DNA of 64,000 nt from Anticarsia gemmatalis (taxonomy: Eukaryota > Arthropoda > Insecta > Lepidoptera > Erebidae), in the NCBI RefSeq assembly GCF_050436995.1, contig NC_134756.1, forward strand, positions 5,890,001 to 5,954,000. The letters run 5' to 3'. Shown here one piece after another: positions 1-11,800 of this stretch (position 1 is its first letter; each line of letters opens with the position of its first letter). Made by a program: the position numbers and the translations under genes. The notes under the pieces are model-generated. The model did no database searches. It was given only the letters and a program-made list of their open reading frames with translations, and was not told where the DNA came from.

Positions 1-127
1 ATCTATAGCTTTCTCTCTCTATAAATAGACTATTCAACACAAATAATTTTTCAATTCGAACCAGTAGCTCCTGAGATTAACGGAGTCTAACAAACAAACT
101 CATCAGCTCTATATGTTTGGTATAGAT
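1..127 (+). repeat. 3' part of an 'ACTAGCTGACCC' dispersed repeat, cut by the window edge
   Basis: The stretch 'CCTGAGATTA' followed by a CAAACAAACAAACTC-like run and a GTATAGAT end matches the right end of the repeat at 47519-47771 and, more loosely, the one at 17118-17613. It lacks the ACTAGCTGACCC left end, which would lie before the window. It is diverged, so this is probably an old copy. Confidence 0.5.
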
Positions 128-3100
128 ACGAAAATATACAACAGCAGATAACAAAGTCATTAAGAGTTATTATTCACACTATAAAGGAAAGGACAGAACC
201 GGGTTACGGTATATTTATGTTATCCGTTACAACACAACCGTTTATAAGCTTACAGGTAGCAGATTACCACCTTAATGGCTTATGGCTTACTGAAAGTTCT
301 AACATTTAGGTTACCTTAAGTACCTTTGGTGGTTTCTAAAGGGATATCTTTCGTCAACTAGGACGTAAGAAAAGAAACGCGATTGTTAAACGACTCTTAA
401 AGGAATAGTACCTTCGCAACAAAATAGACTTCCCACACATTATCACAACCGTATTTTCAAAGGCTTGTAGGTGTATCTTATATCGTTTGTTTTACTTTAT
501 AAGTTCATTCAACTTTGTAACAACTTGAACAATTTACTCACAAAATAATTTAGATAACAATGACCTATTTATAAGGTGCCTTATAAACTTGACTTATTGC
601 TTCCCCATCTCGTTCGAGGGAGAGGGCTGAAACTTCCGACAGCGGTTTATTTTATCTTAATTAATTAAATTTAGATAATAACCGCACGTCTGTGTTTTAG
701 ATAGGCTAAGACGACCTGAAGGTAACTGAGATAACGGTACAATTAACGAGGAAAATGACCGCTTGTTACCGGAATAGACAAACCTCAAGTATTTTGAGAA
801 CATGAATTTTCATCAGAAAAATAAATGTAGTACTTATTTATAAAAAATTAGGTGTACTTTAGAAGAATTTATCTATAGTTTTGCGTGTATCTCATTAATG
901 ATAATAATTTATCTCTCCAAAACTTCGTGATGAGAAACTATATATTGCCAGAGGTAGTAGGTGGAGGCAGGGTTTATGAACGCGACGTCAACGTTATACT
1001 TTTCACCGGGACTTGTTTTAGAATAAACTTAGCTAAAATCCCTCGTCAAGTCGTCACAAATCAGATCCCATGTCAGTGTCCGAGCCGAACGTCAGTGACA
1101 GTAATTAAGGGAATGTAAATATCGATCATTGAGGGGATGACGAGCAAAAAACCTAGGGTTAAAATCAATTTTGTGTTTCCAAGCATGATATATGCACGTA
1201 CTTGTGTATATTAGAACGGTCTAAAACGCGTGTGATTTCAAATTTAATCCAAAATGCTATGAGTCAGTAATGGACTTCATTAATATTTCGTAAGGGACAA
1301 ATAGAGCTTTAGAACTTTGCCTAAGTGTTGTCCTAAAATTGGAAGCTGCTCGTACCACAATTTACGTTAGTCTCGTAAACAATACACCGCAAATAAAACA
1401 AATGCGACCTACCTTATAAAATATGCTCTCAGAAGTAACTTTTAACAGCGGTAATGCGAGCACACGCTTTATATTTATTAAATTATGCCTTTAATGTACT
1501 CATAACTGGTGTAATAAAATGTTGTTTTTATTTAAATGCACCACGCATGGAAAATAAACAGTACTTTATATGCATTTCTGTTTCACTCACTATAAATAAT
1601 CAAACAAACGTAATGCTTGTTACTATGAAGTGGGGAAAATGTGTTTATTTTTCCTGCAACAGTTCATAGAAAACGTATGAGTAATAACTCTAAATCTTTG
1701 ACCTGTTTCGACGACGTTTCCCGCCAATTTTCCGTGAACTGTCAAAATGATTTTCTTTTTATTTTTTTCTCCAATTTATCAATGCCTGCCAGTAGTAACA
1801 AGGAGGTTGGTGTTAGAAGAGAAGTCGTGAACCCATTACCTGCGATAGATGCTTCGGATTACTAAACGAGTTCGCTAACACATGGGGCACAGTAATATTT
1901 GTAGAGAGAGTCGCACGCCAAGTAGGTTGCGGGCACTCGGTCGCTAGAACTCGCATCTTGGACTTGATGGGCGGGGGACTATTCTTAAAACAACTTGTTT
2001 GTTTAATGAAACACTGTTATTAGTAACTAAAATAAATAGGTAATATAATATTAAAATAATTATTGCCGAAAATTATACAATTTCAGTAACCGGCAGTACC
2101 AGCGATAACACAAATATTATTGAAATATGTGCTTGCAACGGAGTTTTCGTCACATGAGAAAATCGCCCCGGGCTTTACAAATATTTACCATTTATTACAA
2201 TATTGAAAACATCCAATAATAATAAACGTTATACTAAATTCAATTAATGAAAAAACAATCTAAGACTTCTATAGCTTTCGAATACAGATGTATCTGATAA
2301 CTACAAATCTATTGACTCACGGAAGATCAGACATTTTCATTTAACCAAAAACAATAGTATAAGAAATAAACAGAAGAAAATTCTGAGAATAGTCCCCTAT
2401 ATATGAGACGACATAAAACTCGCGCGACGGTCTGAGATGTATTGCCAAAGAAACAATATTGAATTCGTCGAACTGGAATAATGAGACATGCGTCTAACAA
2501 GACTCTTGGTCTGGCTATATTTTCCTTAGCCGTAGAAAAACATCCGACGCCTAGTGTATTACAGACAGAAATAATAAAGTAACCCTGTTCCGAGATGGAA
2601 AAACAGGAAAAATAAAAGGTAATATTGGTGAAAATACATTTTTCTCCGGCCAGTTAATCTCGTGAACGAGTTGAAGTGTTACTTCAGAGTAACTATGCAG
2701 AAGAAAAATAATGTAATTCTTTATTCATGAAGCAAACAATTAGCTTGTTGAGAGAATAAATAGCTTTGTAAAACAACCAAGAGTACTACGACTTAGGACA
2801 ACTATGCGGTGCAAATAACACGTCGAGTTTACGATGCAAATAAATAATTTCTTACCTGATTTATGTTATTAGACAGTGTGATAGGTACTTAGCGATAATT
2901 CATACTAATTGTATGACTATTAAAATATTACGTGCCGAGTGTCTTATATAAACAAACTATAAATTGTGAGGTATGAAATGCTGTTAAACTAAAAGCTGCA
3001 ATTAGATATACACTTTGCAGCCGTGCTGTCAGGGCGATACGACACTTTATAGCACACATTGCTTCCGACTACTGAACTGATTGCATCTATAAAGTCAGTG

Positions 3101-6100
3101 TAAACATTGACAAGTATTTAATAAACAAAACATACTAATAAACAATCTTTTCACGTGGTTTCCTAATGAATTATATCGGACATCTGTATCAAGAGCAATA
3201 AGATTACGACCGTGATACGAATTTATGAGAGAGGATAGAGTGTGAACGTTTCTACAATACGTAATTAGGTAGGTAAGGGTTACTAGGGTTGTGGGAAATA
3301 CGATAGAGCTTAGAATGATTTGGGACTAAAATACCGTGAAATGTCGACTATATACAAAGACCCTACTTACGTCTAAAATGAACTCCTTAACATATTTTTT
3401 TCTCTTAAAATTGGAGTTCTATTACTGTACTAACTTCGTAAATGCCAGTTGCACAGTACGTGGAATTTCGCCACAAATACTGGCGTATATGAATATAGAA
3501 CAGGTAAATATAATGAGCATTATATTACGGTGTTTTCTCTAGGGAAGCGCATATAACTGCAAGTAGATTCTCCACGAGGCGCTCCGATGCTAAGTGTTTC
3601 AGTGAGGCTAATGAGTGGTTATGTGCTGGCTACAGTCGAGTTTATGTTACGATGCTAAATTGCATGTTTATTTAACTTTGAGTTAGCCTAGTGCAGTCTC
3701 TATTCGCACCGTACTTCTCAATAGAGATAGTGCGATGGTTAACACATATCCCTTTAGAAAAATAGATCTTTTACTCACATTTTGAAGCTATAAATGTTTG
3801 CTAGAAGTTTGGTTTATATCTATACTTCCAATACACCTTTCAAGTTTATGATAATGTATTATATCATGATATTCAACTTAAAATGTATAATTTTTCCTTC
3901 AGATATATATGCATGTCTTTTGCAATAAATCTCTCTTCAAATAAATTAGAATAATTAAATATCAAAGTATAGAGGCTTTATAATTTTGTCTTCTCTATAT
4001 CTCACTCTCTAAATCTTCTAAAAATATAAGTCATGAATAAATGAGACATATTATATCTTGCCACTGTTTATACGACGACGTAAGAAACTCACAACCCTAC
4101 AGGTAAACCACTACGGAGTCGACGTCACGCTACTAATTTCGTTAGTGCGTCTAATGCCAACATTTTGATTCAGTCTCCAATTTGACAATTTAGTTACCGA
4201 CGCGACATTCAGGCGGACTAATGTCCCTTCCATTGACCTTAGTATAAAAATATAGTGAAAATATATCGTGAAAGTATTTTGATATTTTATTGTTACGTGT
4301 TAAGTGACTGAACTAATTGGGGTCGAGGTCAAAAGGTCGGCACGTAAGTAAATCAAGTTATTCTGCCAGTGCCCATTTCAATTTGTGTCGTTTATTCAGT
4401 ATACTGGACCTTTCTGTGTCCTTTTTCGAGTAATTTATGCATGTGGACTCGGTCTTGATGGATTTCTTTATGCCGAACAATTTATGATTTTACAAAAATC
4501 TTTTCGTTTTCAAAATAGTATATAGGTATTCGATTATTTAAAGTGAAATAATTGTAGCATTTAAAATAGTTTGATTCTTTATCGAAGTTTGGTTTTAGCA
4601 AAGAATTAAATTTGAAAGTTTGGTACGATTTATAGAATTAGAAAGCTTTTTGAAATCACTCCGTCAAACTTTTAAAATCAAATAAATAATCGAAGAATGA
4701 TCGAAAATTTTGCAAGAAAATTCAGAATGAAAGCAAACTTAGACGGACTATTAACTAGAGAATAGAATAGTAAGAATATCGGTTTGGTTACGTATATCTG
4801 CTAAGTAAATCAACACAAGCCCTTTGAATAGATATCAACACCTACACACGGCCAAATTGTATTACAGATATGTGACGTGGAACTATTCCCAATGTCCCTG
4901 TACAGTAATTACCAACGATACACTCGAGGCGATATCCCTACATCAGATTAATATCCTCACTTTGAATCTTCACAGTTTAATTCCACCGTATGACTAAATT
5001 TACGGTGTCAATCTTCTAAATTACCTTCGAGATGGATCTTGTTAAGAACGTAGACTACCTAAGAGAACGTAAGCTCAAAATTAAAAAGATGAGCTAGAAT
5101 GTAATGAAATGTACGAGAAAAATAGACTGTCTCAAGAACAAACTTTATAAGATCTCAAAATTTGCATAACGTATGTGTGTTCTTCTATCCAATTTAGAAA
5201 ATAACATGTCATTTTGATTTGAAGTTATCAGCTTGAAAATATTTGTATAATAACACAGAAAAAGTTCGCTACTTTGTGAACAATATTGGCATACAATGTT
5301 TGAAAAGGGTCAGTGTTACAAGATATTATCAGCGTCGGTTGTTTGCGTCAGTGTGACCACAGCCTTACTTCCTTACTCAACTCTAATTACAGGATTAATA
5401 CGAAGTGCACACTGCTAGTTGCATTCATTTGTCGGCAAACGAACAGCGAGATTAAACTGTGTAGATAACACCTTAGTCGTGTTTACTTTAAAACAAATTA
5501 AAAGGTACCTTGACGTAAGTGAGCACGTGGAAAGCGAAGCCTTAAATTTCATGTCAGTCGATTTTCTTTTACATAACTGATTCAGAAGTATTATATCTTA
5601 TGACCTTGCTAAATATATGTTTGTTAAGGTTTCCAGCTATTGTAAATAAAATCAGACAAGCATCGTTTAACGTGGCAGTATCTACTAAGGATTTGCTTCG
5701 ATGCATTCTGGCTGGCTGCCACGATCAGTTGAGAATAACAACAAAATACGGCTTTTATAATACAAATCTTAAAGCAGAATGCTACAGTGTACTTAACGTC
5801 AAAGATAGTTTGATATAAAACAATGTTATTTTAACAGCTTAAGCTCTAGATTACAGTTGTTACGGCAAAGCAACAAATACTGCAAAGAAATAAATGACGA
5901 TCGATATTTATTTTACTTCGTGCAATTGTTACTTGTAATGAAACTATGAAATACAGTAGCATTAAAGGTGACATATTTTCGCTGTCGTAACTACCTTTAG
6001 AATCGTGAACAATAATAGACAAATGAAACAAATCATATCTACTATTGTACAAGTAGTTTCCCAATTCTCTTTCTTTAGGCTTACATGAATCGAAAAATAC

Positions 6101-8631
6101 AAATCGCTCTTAATGTTGACCAAAGACCTACTGACATGGAAAAAATCATTCACATGGAATCGATTTAGCTCAAGAATGGATTCGTGGTTAGATAAATCAG
6201 GGGTATAATGATTTGGATTGATCTCTCTGTGTGCAGAAGATTATAAAGCTTATGTTCGGCTCTTTGTTACGTTTGTACTCGCATGTCGTATGACTGCTGA
6301 AGCGTATTTTTTGCCATCGTAAATAGAATCCGGAGATTTTCTCATTTTTCCAATGATGCATTGATCTCGCGATTCATAGGGTTTTCCAAAGATTATTTGA
6401 ATCCATTTTTATTTTTTAATCTGACGGAGAAATTGACTCAAAGCGGGAAATCCGAACACAGAAAACCCAACAAACTGAAAGACTTTTCGCTTCTCTTTTT
6501 CTTTTGCATCGTGTTTAATTCCAAACAGAATGCAACAGTGACAATGCGGGTTTAAGATAGCAACTTCATAAAAAATGAACGAATTTCGTTCGTAATTTTA
6601 ACTGAGAATTTGCGAACATTTATCATCCGCAGTCTCTATCTGCTTAATCTATCTTCGCTTATACGGCTCTTTTCAGTCCCCGTGCTAATATCCTCCTAAT
6701 GTGGCCGTCAGCATTACTTACTCGTAATTAATTTACTCCACTGCAATTCAATGAACTAAAAGCAGCTTTCCATAATGTGTTTATAGCCGTAGTACGTATT
6801 TGCGCCTTATGCCAGTTTTCCCAAGTGACTGTCGACTGCACTGCAATTTGCCTGCATTTAAAATGAGCGTGGATTTCTTTGAAATAAGTAGGTAGTTCGG
6901 ATTGAGGTTAATTGTATGCATACTTCAGTTTTCTTCGTTTTTATAAGTGCTTTAATACTATTAATAATATTTTTATTTCATAATCGACATAAAAAACTTT
7001 TATTGTGTTGATTAGCGAGCCCAAGTTTCCTACAGTGAAGATTATTGCAACATTTTAAACTTCAAGCGTTAATTTGAAAAATACAATTTCACAATACAAA
7101 AACGAATAATGTTTAGTATTTCAAAGTGGGTACTTAGCGTTTCATACATAGTAGTATAGCGTAGTCTGCGGCCCAGCTCTTGTCGATAATGTCGGTATGG
7201 TAGAGCCTTAATCAACCCTTCCGTTCTGAGCCACAGCCGACCATTTACTGTATACATACCTTAATGTACGCTTCTTGCCTCAAGGTTGAATATTATTGAA
7301 GAATTCTAAGTTTAACTTAGTTATGTATTATAGGCAACGTTTTACTCCTATTTAAGCACTAGATGGAATTTTGAATGTAGTTTTCATGCATTTCCTGTCA
7401 CTTCATTTTGGTTGCTGGGTTGTATGGCGGTTACGCAAATAACTTAGAGAAAATATTCTTGTGATTTTCTTCTTAAATACCAATACGCGCATAATACCAC
7501 ATTGTATTAACGTTATATAAAAGCCTGAAAATAAAATTACTTCCACCTAAATCTGACGAAAGATATACTAATCTGCGACCTAATCATACTAACATTTTTA
7601 CGTACCTATTTACCTACAGCAATCGCAACTACCATAAAAGTAACCTTGCGAGAATCGTCAGTTGTGTGTGCCATTAACATTTATAAAGCTATTAACACCG
7701 TGGGATCGTTTACAGCTGAAACTTGAAGCTATGTTTTTCTTCCATTAGCCTATTGGAAAATTACATGGGATAGGCAAATTAACTATTTCCAACTATCCAC
7801 TATTCACTCTACATGATACAAATATGGGTATAGCAGTAAAAATCGTTTGGAAATGGAGTTTTGTAATAAAAAAGTAAAATACTATTTTTGCACAATTTAA
7901 TTTAAATTACAAAATGTCCCAGGCAGGCCTGCATTTTGCCTATACGTTTGTAACATACATAAGTGCTATACATTTACTAGCACCTGTACCTGTACAGTTT
8001 TAACATTCTTTATTTCTTCATGCTAGAAAACTCTTACATGGTTTTTATATCACGTGTTATATACACTCACGCTTATGTTCAGAGTTCAGACGATCTTTGC
8101 TAAGGTTTTGTGTTATGCCTTAAGGCTCACCGTCATAATGAAGGGTAATTCAGTAGACTGCTCCCAATTTTCGCTTCATTATAGCCTCTCCACGTTTCGC
8201 CTGTAATTATCGAGAAGTCTAGAGTTATGTTGGCAATTCACTTGGGTATAGTCGGCTGTAACGTATCCAGCTCACGGTAGATCGACTGTTGTAAATAAAT
8301 ATTTAGTTGTAGTGCATATGCCTAGGAACTTTGAGAATTTATGTTCCGTCTAGTCTCAGTTTTTTGAACCAGTCGTAAGAAATGCCTGGTGACTTTCTGC
8401 ACCCAAATGGACTTGGAATTGAATTTCACACCCTTAATTTACGAATGCTTGATTATGTTGGTCAGTCCCTGACCAATAATCCAGCTTATCTTGCCTGTAA
8501 GTTTGCCTTCAATGGTATGCGGTGTCTCCAGAGGGCATTTATTGATAATAAATCATACAGCTATCTTTATGTTAAAACTAGTCCTCACAAGAGTCCTTTA
8601 ACACAGCTAATTGAAACTTTTGTTATTTCAG
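128..8631. other. 8.5 kb without a recognisable exon; probably intron of the ASPP gene
   Basis: AT-rich sequence with only short chance open frames on both strands. The first recognisable ASPP exon begins at 8632 after a good acceptor and starts inside the coiled coil, so at least one earlier exon must exist. I see no segment here that resembles the ASPP N-terminal Ras-association-like domain. This is inferred to be intron, or intron plus some undetected short exon. Confidence 0.5.
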
Positions 8632-8819
8632 TACCGTAACAAACTGAACGAGCAACAGAACGGCAGGCTGTCGGCACAGCGGGCGGCGCTGGGCGCGCGG
8701 CAGGAGGAGATGAGGAGCATCGACCGCCGCGTGTCTGAACTACAAGCGAGGCTGCTCAGGAAAAGAGCGCTCAACCGACAGCTTGCTGCAGCGCATCGGC
8801 AGCCGCAACAACAGCAAAG
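8632..8819 (+). CDS. ASPP: ASPP exon: coiled-coil segment
   Basis: Acceptor TTATTTCAG|TAC and donor CAAAG|GTATAA; starts in phase 0 and leaves two bases of a split Arg codon. It encodes [16 protein letters not shown] followed by Arg/Leu/Gln-rich heptads. This matches the human ASPP2 segment RNKLNQEQNAKL at the end of the coiled coil, which fixes the family. GC content is far above the flanking introns. The open frame continues upstream into the intron, but a start there would have no family resemblance. Confidence 0.9.
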
Positions 8820-11800
8820 GTATAATAACCTAACACATAAATAACCTAAAATTTAAAACCTTGGGGTTTACAAATATTGATGATTTATGGTCGTATTCTA
8901 AATTTCTTTTTTTTGTAATTAATTTTACACCCTCTTTTATCAGTATCGTCAAACTTCAAATTGAAAGTACAGAAATATGAATTTTGAAAACCCTTTCTTT
9001 AAGGTGTAATAGAAAATACCTGACTTCAAAGCTATCAATCAGTAAAAGGTAATAAAAACTTTTACAACATCAACCTGCCAACATCATGCTTCAACAAAAA
9101 GTGACGGTGTATGTTAATAAAACCAAAATTTCCCTCGAACCTAAATGTGGTTAACGCTTTTGTTAGAACAATAGAGCTCGACAGTACAATAGATCCTAGA
9201 GAACGTTTGAATTTATAAATTATGTACAACGCTTTTATATCGTTCAACGCCTACACGAAAACTGTACTTGATTTATCTAGAAAATTATTAGTCATAATCC
9301 CCAACCCACAATTGGCCCGCGTGGTGGACCCAAAACCTAACCCCTCTCTCATTACGGGACCCTTGCCCAGCAGTGGGTAAAGATTTATTTAAGTATTAAA
9401 ATTGAAAAATATTGTTTTTTTTTTCAGGGCAACCAACCCGACTCCCATGCAACAGTTACCCAGTTACGCGGCTGGCAACACTGGGGTAAACAGTCAACCA
9501 AAGAACCAACAAGCCCGGGGCAATGTTGCTGCTGTTGAACCTTATAATCATGTACCACACGCGCAGAGCGTTAACCATAATGCTAACTTCCAGGTAATTT
9601 ATACGTCGCTTAAGGGAAGTTTCATATCTGACGAAACATACGTCGCGTATTATCGGTCGCGCATCGCCAGAACAAACAAATGTATAGAAAAACACTCGAC
9701 CGATGATGCATCGGTGCGAAGCCCATACAAATTTAGTTACGCCCGACGCATCTTCCGTCAGATATGAACCTTCTCTTATACTTGCTTTGTCTTGGAAATA
9801 ATAAGGGTGATTAGCTACCTAATACATATTTAGAATACCTGCCAAATTGTTTCCAAAAACTTTAAAGATATTTGTACTCCTTAACAAAACATAAGATGGA
9901 CTTGATGGATTTATAATTACTGTTAGTTATGCGTAGGTGGTCTGACAATATTATTATACTCTGTTTAAAATGACCATTTTTTGCAATCGTTAAATAAACA
10001 AATTATCTTCGCGTTAAGACATTAGCAACGTTCAGAACAACATTATTGAAGTAACCAAAACAACATTGTTTTTTGTACGATTTTTGGCTGCACTTTGGTA
10101 TGTAGTTAAGTCTCTTTTACTCGTATTTACTTTATTTGGTATATTTACTTGCAGGCGATGAAGCAGAATGTAATACAAAACAACGTGCCATTAAAACAAC
10201 TCACTCAAAGTGATAACATTCAGAGTCATTTAACGCAGCAGGAAGCGCATTACTTACAACAAAAGCAAATGATAAACCCGCTGTTCAACGGGTACCCTCA
10301 TACTCAAATACAAGATAATCAGTATCAGGGGCAATACCCGAATAAACATGAAAACTTTAGCCACGTGCAGCAGGGAATTAGTAACGCTTACGATCAGAAA
10401 TCAATGCATGATCAAAACAAATATATGGACTACTTAAAACAACCGCAATACAGTCCAAACAGCACCAGTAGTTCGAACAGCAACCAAACTGGTAAAGATC
10501 TGAAGATAAATGAGCAAGAATTCTTACCAGAATTCGCAGCTAGTAAGTCAGATCCTAAGTATCAAACTCTGCCGTATAACACCAAGTTCCCTCAGAGCAC
10601 GAACGGGAAACTTAAACCTGAAGTGAACGGCAAGAACAATGAAAACCAGGAAAAGAATGCGATCAATGTGAATCACATGACGGTACATTCTACGCCACTT
10701 TCAGTTGTGAACAAAAGTTTAGCGACACCTCTAAGTCAAACGGAAACTACATATCAACAAGATAATACATATCAGTTGCAAAAGTCCGACTCTTCTAGTA
10801 GATGTAATCAGGAAGGGAAGGAGAATCATGCATATCCACAGAATAGGCTAAGTCAGAATAATAGTCAGAACAATGATGGTTCGAAGGGGAATGGCAAGCA
10901 GCAATTGAAAGGCAGCTCACCGAGCCTCGGCTCGAGTACGACGTCTGCCACCAGTTCTATTGGATTTGGGGTGAGTTCTTAATAACAATATCAACACCAT
11001 GTATATATAGTGTTCGTTTTTTTCGTCTTGAGACAATACGGTATACAATGCAAAGTGGATTTCAGCTTAGATAAATAACGTTTACATTATTTTTATCCGT
11101 AAAAATATTGTATAGAATTGCGTTACCCCTGGATCATCTATGGAAAATGATCCAGCATTGCGTTCTGTATTGTCTTGTTTTGCTTCGTTTTGTGTCTAAC
11201 CATAAGTCATATTTTATGTTTTCATCGAAACATATTTTAATATTTTGTTGGCGTAAAGCTTACACACCAGTTGCTTCATCTTCACGCATCACCTGTAAAT
11301 ATCATCATCATTCATTACAGAAACCTGTATCGAGTGTAGCACCTACATCAGTTCAGGTCTCAAGCGGGAAACCGTCACCCATATACCAGACATCCTCCAC
11401 AAAGATCCAACCGGTCCAACCGCAGACCGTTCAAACCCAAAGCATCACTGTTTCATCATCAAATCATGTAGCTAGTAATGTGGTGACCTCCCAACCCCAG
11501 ATCGTTAGGAACACGGCGTCAGGACTGTCGACTAGTACTGGGAGCTCAACGTTCGGTGGTCAGAATGCGTCGTCACAGAGTATCCTGTTGTCTCCACCGC
11601 AGAGCGCCAGCACGCCGCTGTCGACACCAGATGTCAGTACTGACAAATCTCCTAAACCGGCCCTACCTCCAAAGCCCACTATCAAGGTAAGTCATCATTC
11701 ATTTCATTTGTGTTGTATTATATTATCATTTGCGTTATTTTCGTTTTGTTTGTCTGCTAAATGTTCATGCATTCAGATGTAAATATAGCTGTACTGATGA

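Noticed and set aside
8382..8639. 85-codon ATG frame just before the first ASPP exon
   Set aside because: It runs through the intron and the acceptor into the exon in a frame other than the coiled-coil one; it has no family similarity, and the coding frame needs earlier exons.
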